Shown here: piece after piece, positions 31,142-44,300 of the stretch
Numbering within the stretch: the stretch's first letter is position 1
How the letters are laid out: the number at the start of each line of letters is the position of its first letter
Made by a program: the position numbers and the translations under genes
The notes under the pieces: model-generated
What the model saw: only the letters and a program-made list of their open reading frames with translations
Database searches by the model: none
What the model was told of the DNA's origin: nothing
Source of the DNA: Nemertoderma westbladi
Lineage: Eukaryota; Xenacoelomorpha; Nemertodermatida; Nemertodermatidae
NCBI GenBank assembly: GCA_032718475.1
Contig: JAUCBJ010006342.1
Location: 1-50,428 of the forward strand
Direction of reading: 5' to 3'
DNA: 50,428 nucleotides

Positions 31142-33337
31142 TGATAAACAACCGCGACACCTATACTAACAGCAGAACTGTTGAACAGACAAATACCCGT
31201 TAATATCCTTCTGCCAACCTAATGAGCTCTCGCCTAACCAATAAGACACAAAGACTGCTCTACTGTTAAGTAAAGGGGATCAGGAGCGTGATATTACTAA
31301 ATTGTAAAGGTTGCTAAATACAAAACCGCTACTTACCGTTGGATGGCGCTAATCTGCCGTCCGCTAATATATTTTACTAATTTTACACAACTCCTGCAAA
31401 ATCGCTTGTTCCTTTCTCTACCGATTGCTCGACAGAGAGCTAACTGTTCGAATCTATGAACCACGCGGGAATAACCAAAACAATAAACCCGAGTCGGCTC
31501 CCTAAGCTTACTTAAGACGAGTGCGAGAGGCTTTGCACTCAGAGTATTCTTACGCCTAATTCTATCACTATTAAAGCACGCTATTGCCTACGTCTTTTCT
31601 AATCGCGAATACTGGGGGTTCCCTAACGTATGTGTGAATGCGAGAATATTTAAAATTATCAAAATGGTACAGTATTTGTCTCTACGTGGATAATACCGCT
31701 CTGGGTCTAAACTTGCCTGCAGCTGGCTTTAGGCCAGCAAATTACTAGCGTGTTGTGTGTGCCGAATAGTGCGATCTAGCTGATTGCCCGCTAATGCAAA
31801 TAACCGCTCAGCGTGAATAGTTTACAGTACTCTAATTATTACCTTAGCTACTCTCCGCTATGCTGCGTACTAATTCTTAATTTTTACTAATCAATTACAG
31901 TCACAAATATGTAACAGCGTACTAATTACTAAGAGTTCCAGAATACGTAATTCTAATTTATTACGCAACAGGTTTCGCTAGTAATAGCCTAAATTGCCGT
32001 ATTACTTTGACCTAATCAGTAACTAATTGTTGTAACTAAGAAATAGAAATCAATCAAAGAAAAGGGGCGCCTACCTAAACATTCACAATCGTAGGCACAC
32101 TTCAATAACACACCAATCAGCGTCAGCAATCACAGTTCGCAATTACGCAGTTAACTACTGTATAGCCCACAGTTATGCGACTCACTATTCGTACTTCACA
32201 CTCCACGTTGTGATACGTGCAGGCCTCTCCCGGGTACATATAGGACTCCTAACTAACCTGATTCCTACCCCCCTAATACTAAATAGAGACGAAACCTGGA
32301 TCATCAGCCCCCTAATTACCGTACCGGCGATTGGTCTGCATACCACAGCGTGAACCACCCGACCGCAACGGTGACCCCCCGCCAGCGTTGCTCGCTTTTG
32401 AATCCTCCGCTCTCCCTTCGTCGCTAACCCCCCGATGTGCCCACCGCCCACTGGCACCTTAGCCCTCCATTATGCTAATAGCTACCGTAGCGGCGCATGC
32501 AAATCACAAAGTCTGACAGTCTCAGAAATCCCTTAGGATTATTGCGTAGAAAGGAATCACATAGAACCATTAACGAAAGGTAGAAATCATAGTTCCAGTT
32601 GTAATTAGCAGTAATCGATGGAATTAATTGAGAAACACAATCAAGAATAATCGGACTAGCAAAGCATTTTGAGAAATTAATCGAAAATAGCAAATTGCAG
32701 AAAATACGCTAAAATATCCGTCAAAAATGAAAAGGGACAGCTCAGCAAGTACAAGGGTGTGGATTGTGAGGTATAGAATCAGATGAACAGATACAGCTCT
32801 ACCGGCAAACCGCCAATTTATAGGTGATCCGGATGGGGTGATGCAATAGGGTGACTCAATCGCTCTCCTATTGGCTCTCCAGTCCGCGCTAGCATTAGAC
32901 CAAGCTGGAAGCAGTTAGTCCAATAAGGAGGCCGGATTGTAGCCCTATTGCTGCCCAAACCTCGAATTATTACCATATATGGTAATGGATCATGTCCCTG
33001 GCTGCTGAATGGCCAGGACAGCGTCCCTATATGCTAGCCCTATTGATGCTAATATCCGCAAGCACAAAATCCAGGGTCCGACTAAACTTGCTACCCTGGA
33101 ACTATCTACATATATCCTAATACAAAATTACGTAGGTAGGGCTACATATTATACAAAATGGATGGATTCAAATATATGAGCGTTTTGGTTTCCCTATCTA
33201 AATATCACCTCACTATTATATCTTATCTAAAATATTATGCTGCACAACGGACTAATATTACATACAGTATAACGGACTAATATTGCGTACAGTATAACGG
33301 ACTAATATATGTGGATACAGCGCCATATACCGTAACA
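31142..33337 (-). mobile_element. Solo LTR of about 2.2 kb
   Basis: The 2,196-bp segment starts TGATAAACAACCGCG and ends CCGTAACA on the plus strand. It is flanked by the exact 5-bp duplication CCCTA (31137-31141 and 33338-33342). On the minus strand it begins TGTTACGGTATATGG, a start common in Ty3/gypsy LTRs, and has a TATAAATT box (32815-32822). I therefore prefer minus orientation. Near that end is a short tandem repeat of ACGGACTAATAT (33247-33310). No internal coding region or second LTR is present, so it arose by LTR-LTR recombination. Confidence 0.75.
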
Positions 33338-33342
33338 CCCTA

Positions 33343-33900
33343 GGTAACATTTTAAAAAATATTCTGGAATGCTATCGTTATGGTTAGTTGTTCTGTATTC
33401 CAATTTTTTTTTAATTAAACAATCATTTTAATAATTCTTTTTAAAAGAACAAATATTCTAGAATATTTTTTTTTCTCGAAAATTGATAATGAAAATGTTC
33501 TAGAACATTTGGCTAATGTTCTAGAACATTTGGTACATGTTCTAGAACATTTGGTACATGTTCTAGGACATTTAATAAGTGGTCTAGATCTCTTGTCAAT
33601 AGAAAAAAAGCAGGCAAAATAGCATAAACAATTTTAAAATTGAACAATTTTTTTAATAATTTTCTTTTTAAGAGTAAGTAATTTATTTTCTCGAAAATTC
33701 ATAATTAAAATGTTCTAGAACATTTTTTTACAGTTTTAGAACACTCAATATTCGTTCTAGAACATTTATCAAGAGAAAAACCTGACAAAAAAGCATGAAA
33801 ATTAGTTGGAAAAAAAACAACGAAAATGTTGGCACATACGGAACTGTTCCCAAAAAAATACCCTAGCTAGTGTTCTTATAAGAACATAAAATTACTTAAT
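33343..33900. repeat. Right arm of the TTCTAGAA-rich element with tandem palindromes
   Basis: At 33489-33571 the unit ATGTTCTAGAACATTTGG is repeated about four times, and further sites occur at 33709-33760. TTCTAGAA fits the inverted nTTCnnGAAn pair of heat-shock elements. It mirrors the left arm at 30690-31141. Confidence 0.6.
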
Positions 33901-34776
33901 TAATTAATTAACCTGTTTCATAATTTGTTAAAAATATATTAGAAACAAACGATTTAATAAATTGTCATTATTTTTAGTGAATTTCACTATCAGTATTTAA
34001 CAGGTACATTTAACATACAGTAACGTACAGTACATATTGCAGCTGCAATAAAGCGTTTTAGCTTCTAAAACATCCTTCTATACTAGACTATCTAGTACTA
34101 GGCTGGAAATATAATATGTTTTAGAGGGAGCAGTGATGTGTCGCCATCCCAACTAATACTGTACATAATAGCGAACATATGAAGGCCTACAGTAGATCAA
34201 CTAATTTGAAAGTGTATTATTTCACAAATACGGTAGTATTATTTGGCAACAGTAATTAATTGCGTTTCTTATAAATATAAATATATTTTCTGGAACTATC
34301 AAAATGTGGCCATCCATAGAAACACTAAAATAATTTATGTAGTAAAACATACGCCATTTGTCTGGTATATAGTAATAGTGACTCATTTCGGTGACCTGTG
34401 CTAAAAGTATATCAAAATAAAAGATAAATCGTAGCACTTTAAAGATTAATCATAGGAACGAAATATATTTATTTTCATTGCACTGCTGTGGATAAAGCAT
34501 TAATGATGAAACGTTATAAGACGTAAAGGAATTTCAGGTATTGGGATTTAAAAAGTGATGAGTATCTTCGATTATAACAAATAGACATTATACTTACTTT
34601 TTATAACTGCTACCGGTATGTGTTAGAAGCTGTTCCGCGCAATATCACGGTCGTTTTTTCTCTGAAATTAAGTCATAAATATCATAATATGAAATAAAAA
34701 AAATATATCAAAATCATTATTATACTAGGTATACTTCACATGGTATGTATATATCAAATACACCTACCAATGCCAT
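33901..34776. other. AT-rich stretch without a recognised gene
   Basis: No domain-bearing frame and no clear repeat ends were seen before the CAGA array. Confidence 0.4.
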
Positions 34777-36055
<1,279 letters not shown>

Positions 36056-37150
36056 AAAAAAGGCTTCTCTCCTTTCTTCCTCCGTACATTGTTATGGATA
36101 TACACAAACCAATCATGTTGTGTTCGTTGGGAAGGCTCGACTTCGAACTGTTTCCCTATCAGTAACGGCGTTCGGCAGGGCTCAGTGGCATCTCCCATAT
36201 TATTTTGCATTCTATTAGATATTCTTCTGAGGAAGTTGCGGGATTCTAAAATTGGATGTTATATTGGTTCTACTTATTTGGGCGTATTGACATATGCAGA
36301 CGATTTACTTTTACTATGTCCTTCTCTAAATTGGTCTACAGTACATGGTCTCGTTGCGCGCCAAGTTCTCATCAGAATTTAACTTACAGTTTAGTACAAA
36401 CATTATACCGGAAAAGTCGAAATCAAAATGTATTTCCTTTGGTTCAATTAAAATTATTCCCAATGTTTCCATTCGCTTAAATGGTGTCAATCTACCTTGG
36501 GTCAAGGAGGCCTTACATCTCTTTAATCTACTTGACTGCGAAAACTCCTTGAAACAGGACATTGCTCGTAAAAGGGGACAATTTATAGGCAAACTAAATA
36601 AATTAAGACGGAATTCCATTTCGCGAATCCCTATAATTTGTGCAATATTCGGCGTATTTATTCTATGTGTTTTTATGGTAGTAACTTGTGGGATTTATTC
36701 TCTAGTTTATGCTCACGTATTTACACTACATGGAATATTAATGTCAGACTACTTTTTAATCTCCCGTTTAATACACATAGATACATAGTGGAAAGTGTAG
36801 TGCCATTTAAACACCCTTCTATAATGTTACAATCAAGGTTCGTCACTTTTGCTCAGAGTTTACTCAATTCGTTCAAACCTTGCATCCGTTTCTTAGGAGA
36901 ACTGACTTTTTGATTGTAGAACTCGAAGTGGTCGAAACTTTAGATCTATTGGTAACGCGTGTAATCACTTTGATTTACAAACAGTTTCAACTAAGCAAGT
37001 ATCCTATCTACGTTACACACCTGTTGTAGATTTATATAAAGTTAATTTTGTTAAATAAATTTTGGAATGCAAATTCAATAACCTAGAAGTTTCTAATTTT
37101 AATGCCGTTGATCTGGATGACATCCTGAATTTCCTGTGCACTAGTTAATA
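36056..37150 (+). pseudogene. 5'-truncated LINE fragment (RT palm to 3' end)
   Basis: Begins inside the RT with ISNGVRQGSVASPILFCILL (motif B) and YADDLLLLCPS (catalytic YADD box). The coding signal then changes frame repeatedly: KSKCISFGS and RLNGVNLPWVKEALHL in one frame, then CFYGSNLWDLFSS in another, then a last stretch ending near DDILNFLCTS. It is a different family from the three related LINE copies. It lacks an endonuclease and is dead. Confidence 0.8.
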
Positions 37151-37272
37151 TTCGATTTTATTATATTATAGTATTGTTATATTGTACTTATAATATCGTT
37201 GTTATATTCATATATTCACCATTAATATCTTATTTGTGCTTTAAATTTAATTGTCTCATGTACGACGTCAGC

Positions 37273-37346
<74 letters not shown>
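37273..37346 (+). repeat. (TAA)n microsatellite
   Basis: About 24 perfect trinucleotide units. Confidence 0.93.
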
Positions 37347-37554
37347 TATTGCACTCTTGTAGCCTACGGTAGCTAAATAGTATGCACAGCATAGCAGTAT
37401 AAATACGATGCACATTCCACGATGTTAAATTGCCAACTGACTGCTTAATGCAGAGTATGGCCTACTTGTAATCGACATAATTTGCTAACATTAGGTTAAC
37501 GCACTAATGCAATGATGGCGTATGGGTTGATACATACATGTCCCCCTCCAATTG

Positions 37555-37604
37555 GAAAATGAATAAAATCTTCAAAAGTTATTTACGAGTGAATTTTTCA
37601 TTAC
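37555..37604 (+). repeat. 50-bp dispersed repeat, copy 1
   Basis: GAAAATGAATAAAATCTTCA through TTTTTCATTAC is repeated at 49077-49126 with one difference. The two copies lie outside and inside the ACSS3 gene and look like ends of the same small element family. Confidence 0.8.
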
Positions 37605-37948
37605 AAAATTAAAACTAACGTCGGGAATAAAATACTATGTTACAACAAACTGTTAACGCCGACCGAGTGTTCGGCAGAGAAGCAGTTGAATTATTTATCG
37701 ACCAAAAATATAATAATAATAATAGATATATTTTGTACTTAAGCGCACATTGACATAATGACAAATCATCACAGTATCACGACCTAAAATAGCTAAAAGT
37801 AGTGCAATCCATACATTTTATGGCTATAACTTTAAGTTTGACCGATTGCTGTGTCCATTCTGGTTATAAATGAACGATGACCAAAGTTTTCCTTGATGTG
37901 TTATGGGTAATCTGCCAAACACTTGCACATTTTTGGAGGGAAATTTAA

Positions 37949-38050
37949 ATGAAACAATTGACAGCAGCTTTATTATTATGTTGTGTTTTGATCTTCAGTT
38001 TTTGTACCGGTACCGTAGACTTGCTACAGCCAGACAGCACTACTACGTAA
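37949..38050 (+). CDS. Short secreted-peptide-like frame (33 residues)
   Basis: ATG in an AAATTTAA context opens MKQLTAALLLCCVLIFSFC, a textbook signal-peptide pattern (basic start, hydrophobic core, small residues). It stops after about 14 more residues. It could be a chance frame, a first exon of a secreted protein with a donor inside it (GGTACC near 38008), or an upstream frame of the ACSS3 transcript. There is no supporting partner exon. Confidence 0.2.
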   Translation: MKQLTAALLLCCVLIFSFCTGTVDLLQPDSTTT

Positions 38051-38217
38051 ATCACCGATAATGCCAACGTATGTGTTTTCTGTTTGGTTGTTTGTTGTTA
38101 TCAGTTGAACGGTGAACCGGTACGGTATCAATCTGTCCAGTGTATCTGTAGTGCTTACCGGTAATGTTTACATCTATAATTATATTCCATGGTCCTTGAT
38201 GTAATTCCATTTCCGTA

Positions 38218-38309
38218 ATGAGGATTTTACAAAGTTCCGTTATATGCAGAAGTAATGTATTGGCGTCGAGTACTTCTCGATTCCGGGGGCTGATATTTCC
38301 GACGTGTAG
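38218..38309 (+). CDS. ACSS3: ACSS3 exon 1 (start codon, transit peptide)
   Basis: ATG at 38218 opens [20 protein letters not shown] and [10 protein letters not shown], which has four Arg, many Ser and no acidic residue, as in mitochondrial presequences. It ends TGTAG before GTAAGT. Phase 2 fits exon 2 exactly. The assignment rests on position, phase and composition, not on conservation. Confidence 0.7.
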
Positions 38310-41300
38310 GTAAGTGGCATGTTCTGTCAGGTCAGGTCAGTACGACAAGATAATTACCGAAATGCCCGTCTGTCCGTAAATGAATGATCTAGGCTAGGCC
38401 TGCTAATACATCTTTGTTCATAACACCAATATCTGAATGCGCGTTGTGCCTTTGTGTGTATCGGGCACGACAAATCGTTTGATGGTCTAACGGGCGCTGT
38501 GGTGAAAACTTACTATGTTATCATTCTGTCATTACTGACTGTGAGGTCCGCCATGAAAATGTTAGACCGAAGTTAATTTTGATTTAGTTAAAGTAGGAAT
38601 TCTGATAGTCAAAAGAGTTGATTGGCGTTTAGCGAGATGTGTTATTGTGTAAAATATGTTTATTATCTTTATAGTACTGTAGTTGCATGTGGTATTTTGC
38701 CTCAAGTATTAACTTTAGTAAACAAACATAACTGTCAAACTGTCAGAAACACGACGTTAAACTAATGTATACGAATATGAGATACAACCTTTACTGCAAT
38801 TGGACACTCGTTTTAGTTAGCCTATTATAGTGTGTTAATTATTTAGTATAAAAGCTTTGAATGTAAGTTTTTAGTTTTAGTAGTGATGAATTTGTAGTGT
38901 AATTCGTAATTTAAATATTCAAATTCGCACCCACTCCTAGCTTACCCAGGATTTGGTAAGATAGGTCGTTTTCGTAAATCGTTATTCGTTATTAGTTTTT
39001 AAGAAACTAAATCGTTATTCGTTTCAGTAAACAAATACTGTTATTCGTTATATTCCGTTTGCATCATGTGTTTATCTAGGTTTGGTAAACTGGTGCCGTT
39101 CCATGTAAAACTCCGTTGCGTTATTGATATTGATATTATTCGTTGATAATATCCGTTCCGTTAATGTCGTTGTCGTTAATCGCGTTTAATAAACTATACC
39201 ACTGAACCGCCTTGTAACGAACGTTTTGCCGCGTGGGACTACACACTGACTTTAATAGGTTGAACCGACAATTAAGATAAGATTTGATAAGAAGAATTTA
39301 AAACTGTACCAAAGATAATTTACAGATTCGATAATTTATAAAGGGAAGCATGTAAAAGTAAGATGTAAGAGTAAAGTTTTCATCGGACGTTTAGCCTGTG
39401 ATATTATATTGTGTTGGAGGTGTAAATTTTGCAACTGTTACCTGTCTGAATGTTGTATGACTCAGTATATGTATGTGGATGTTTCACCGTATAGTTTACC
39501 TCTAAAGTACCGTAGTCTTCCTTTGTCACAGAGCTCCGATACGGATGAATTCGGTTGGTTCCGGAAGTTATAACGATGCTTTCCGAAGATCCATTACAGA
39601 CCCATCCGAATACTGGGCCGAACAGGCCAACGGCATCCACTGGTTTAAACCATTCTCTAAAGTCCTGGACAATAGTAATCCAATCTACCCGAAATGGTGA
39701 GACGATGTTATTATATATATTTGATTTCTGATAATATATGAATCTAGTTTTAAAATCCTACGCGTTTTCCGCCATTTAAACAATCTCGTTTAGTTCTATA
39801 TAGCTACTCCGTCAACGGGAACACGTATAAGTCCATATGAGCCTTTGCCTAGGGGTGCAATTAGTGGACATGGACCTAGTTATTCGCCCATAGCGGCCGA
39901 AGTCTGTCTGTGTGTAGAATTTCCAAACTTTTGATAGACTACATGTGTACTATGTTTGGTTCCATTTCATCGAATATTGACAGAATTATTAGCGTTCAAA
40001 CATTTTCAACGACGACGACAGAACGTCCACTAATTATCCCGCTACGCTAAGGCTCACCTCTTAACGTGGCTCGCCGCACATAATTGGTTATTTTAACTGG
40101 CGAGTGTTTGTAGGTTCATCGGAGGAGAACTCAACACTTGCTACAATAGTTTGGACAGACACGTGGACTCTGGTAGGGGTTCACAAACAGCCATTATTCA
40201 CGATAGTCCCGTAACCAACTCGGTAACTAAACTTACTTATGACGAGTTACTTACACAGGTTTGTATTATTTCCAGACAAGATAAAACTATTTTAGATAAT
40301 ATAAGCTTTGAATGGATTCTCTGCTGTTGTTTTACAGTATGTTATTGGAATTTGATTAAGAATATGTCATCTCTTGTCATATAAAAATAATTCACAATTC
40401 AATTAACTTTATTCTTAAATTATTACTTTTTCGCTCGGATATATATACCTCAAAATCTTGAGATAAAAGAGTACTTTTTTCCCTACGAAAAAAACTAAAG
40501 TAAAATATTTTTGGTGTAATTTCTTAAATTTTATTAAATGTGTTGAAAGAGCTTCGACGTAGAAAAGGTCTGCAAGTAATTTAAGCAAAATCCATTCAAA
40601 CACTTATAAGTTATTACAAATTTAGTATCTGCAAGGCGAACACCAAAACGGAACTCAATATCCACTATTGGTTTATGTAGTTAAGCGGCTCTCTAGTTAC
40701 GTAATAAATATTAGAACACTAAATTATTTAACGTTGAGTAAGGCAACATTAGGAGTTGAAGAGAACGGACACAGACGGTGACTAAGTTTGATTCAGTCGA
40801 CTATAGTCAAGATGGATTAACGATTTATCACATCCATGCAGGAGATAACTTCCAATAAACTTTAATTAGATTTAAATTTATAATTAATAGAACTGTGTAC
40901 CTGTTAATAAATTTCACTTATATTCGATTTAGTACATGATTAAAATGTATAAATGAGTATCCATAAAATCCTTTCTTCACATACCGAACGCTGATAAGTT
41001 GACATAATGTAACGAAGTTACATAGGGCCTACATCATTGCTTGCAAAGGTCATTTTTAAGCGTTAAAGACCCCTGTTTATATATGTAACCCTCCCTCGCT
41101 ACGCTCGCTCGGTACATAAATAAACTCGGGTCATAACGCTGCAAAGGGCTACTTTGCACACAATGATGTTAATAGCATATTGAGCAACAAAAAAGTACCA
41201 ATCTAAGAATAAAATTGTATTGCGTACAAGTGTATTACATGGGAAAAAACGTGGAACATTTTTTTTTTCAATATTCTCTCGACCCTATATTAATCTCGCT

Positions 41301-44300
41301 TGGTAAATAAAATGCCTCGAGAATAGTGAAAAAACTTTCCCACGTAATAAATAATAATTATTATAATTAAATAAATTAGTATTTGTTTTTGTTTTCTTCA
41401 TATTATTATTTTATCTTCTTCATTAGGTGAAGTTATTTGCGGGGGTTTTAGTGAATCATGGTGTTACCAAGGGTGATCGTGTGGTTATCTACATGCCAAT
41501 GATTCCTCAAGCTGTTATAGTCATGCAGGCATGTGCTCGCATTGGTGCTATACATTCTCTAGGTAACTTATCAACACAAAACTCTGATCAAGTTATTTAT
41601 TATATTATAATTTTACACTTATTTTTCGAATCACTAAAAATAATTATTTGTTTTTCAACAAAATCGTATGTCAAAAAATAATCACTAAAAAAATATAAAT
41701 TTAATAAAAAAAATAACATCAATAATAACTAAAAATAATCAATCACCACTCACACTCATCTACGGAGCCCGGGAAGGGACATGATAAAAATACTAACACG
41801 AGCCCTCATGTTAGCTAATACGAGCCCTCATGTTACTAACACGAGCCCTCAAGTTACTAACACGAGCCATCCTGTTACTAACACGAGCCCTCATGTTAGC
41901 TCCCACGACCATTTACGTTAATATTACAAATTTGGAGTTGTTTGATTGGTTGTAGTAACATAGGAGAACTAAATTGGAGGGAAATTAAAATTTATAAGGC
42001 ATGCTAAGGTCAAAATAATCTTTGAGAAGCGGCATTAACTGATGTTAGTAATACGAGGGCTCGTGTCACTAACACGAGGGCTCGTGTCACTAACACTAGG
42101 GCTCGTGTTACTAACACGAGGGCTCGTGTCACTAACACGAGGGCTCGTGTCACTAACACGAGGGCTCGTGTCACTAACACGAGGGCTCGTGTCACTAACA
42201 CGAGGGCTCGTGTCACTAACACGAGGGCTCGTGTTACTAACACGAGGGTTCGTGTTAGAAAAATATTTTTTTCATGTCCCTTCCCGGGCTCCTGTGCTCA
42301 TAACTGAATAATGTCCTGTGTAATGTTGTCTGGCTGTAACAGCTAATACACGATACTCTAACCAGTTGAGGGAAGGTTGCAGGTTGCAATTGCGAACTTT
42401 TCTAACCATAACGAGAAAGGAACGGTTAGTACGGTTACATGGGGCAGGTAATATTTGCTTACTTTGAAGTATTTGGTGGGTTTGCTCCTAACCCCCCCCC
42501 CCCCCTCCCTTAAGGGGGGAGGGGGGGGGGGGGGGGGGAGTGGCTTTCAAATTTTTTTCCAATTTTTTTTTATTTTATTTCACCTAGAGCAAATTTTGAT
42601 GAAGATTCCAAATATGAAAACCGTTTAGCAAGATTTGTCTTACTTTTCGAGATATGGCTGTCTGTCTGTTTTACTGTCGGTCTCTCCGTCAGCATGTCTC
42701 CAAAACAATGGAATGGACCGACAAGCCGACAGTCAAACTGACAATTTGGGAGTCATAAAATGTTAAAACTGACACTCGAAATGGATTCTGCGACCAGGAA
42801 AGCCCCTATAGCTAAACTTATAGCTAGATGATGTGCCCTTTTCTTATATTTGAAGGACATATTGTTGGATAGTTAGAAAGACAGACAGACAGACAAACAG
42901 ACTAACTAGAGAAACTAATTAAAAGTGAAAACTGGCCGCCTCAGAAATGAAATCGAAATCAGCGACCAGGAAAATCCCCATAGTAAAAATCTTCTCAAGC
43001 ATGGTTTTGTGCTTTCTTGTTACTTTATATATAGACAAATATTCTCACATATTAACAGACAGTTTTTGCGCGGGAAGGTTCAAACTTTAAAGGCAATTAT
43101 CATTTGAAAATTATTGTGAAAAATAGCGGTATTTTTCTTGAAAAGTACGAAAATAAATTCTGGTCGAATTTTTTTACGTAATCGGCCACGTAAGGGAAAG
43201 GCATGGGCAGCCTTGAATAGGCTTTCCAGGATTTGTAAGTCACAGAGAATTAATCGGAAACTTAAGGTCTGATTATTTAGAGCAGCAGTAGTTCCAGTAC
43301 TCCTCTATGGGAGTCCATGCTGGGCTCTAACTGCTGAGGACACCAAATCTCTGGATGGCACATTCACGAGAATGCTACGTCGGGTTCACTATGTCAAGTA
43401 AAATGGACACATCTCCAACCAGACACTGTATAACATTGGAGGTGTCTCAGTGGTTCCCCCAAGCTTGACACTAGAACAAAGTCGCCTCGGCTTTGCAGGA
43501 CAATGTTTTCGCCGTGAGGACCAGCCAGGGCATATTCTTGTGCTTTGGCAGCCTCTTGGAGTGAATACGCATGGTGGACAGCCCATGACTTTCTTGAGAC
43601 GCATCTTAAAGGACACTGGCCTTGAAGATGCGGATGATCTAACCAATGTTATGGGTGATAGGGAGTTGTGGCGGCGCAATTTTGTCGACAAGCCGGCACA
43701 GCATTCTTAAAAATGCAGCTGCAATGCAGCATGCCGCTCCCAGTAGTAGGCCACGCTGATTCCAAAAAAATGGTTACAACTTCTGAAAATAAAGAATAAC
43801 AATTTTATCTTACCTTTAAGGTTGTAATATTTGCTTACTTTGTAGTATTTGGTGGGTTTGCTCCAAAGGAGTTAGGATCCCGGATTAATCATGCTCAGGC
43901 TAAACTTGTAGTCACAGCGAATGTTGGATTGGAACCTTCACGAACTATTCATTACAAACCAATGGTAGACGAGGCTATTAGACTGTCAGACACTAAACCG
44001 AATGGATGCATTGTCTATCAGAGGCCCGGTCTGGTAAGTTAGCTATAAGGAGGGATCTAGGACACTTCCCCCCCGGACACTTCCCCCCCGCCCAAGTAGG
44101 ACACTTCCCCCCCGGACACTTCCCCCCTGGACACTTGCCCCCCGGACACTTCCCCCCCCAGTTAAAGTGTTAAAATTAATCTGGGTGCATCAAAGCAATA
44201 AACAAAAGTTAAAGATGGTTACAGGACAAGTTGCATCTAGACAAGTTTTTTCAAAATTATAAAAGAAACATTTTTATAGTCAAATTTTGTTTGTTTTTCT

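Larger units (their letters stand above)
37151..37948. other. Intergenic stretch with AAT array
   Basis: Contains an (AAT)n microsatellite at about 37273-37346 and a 50-base dispersed repeat (37555-37604). No gene was recognised. Confidence 0.5.
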
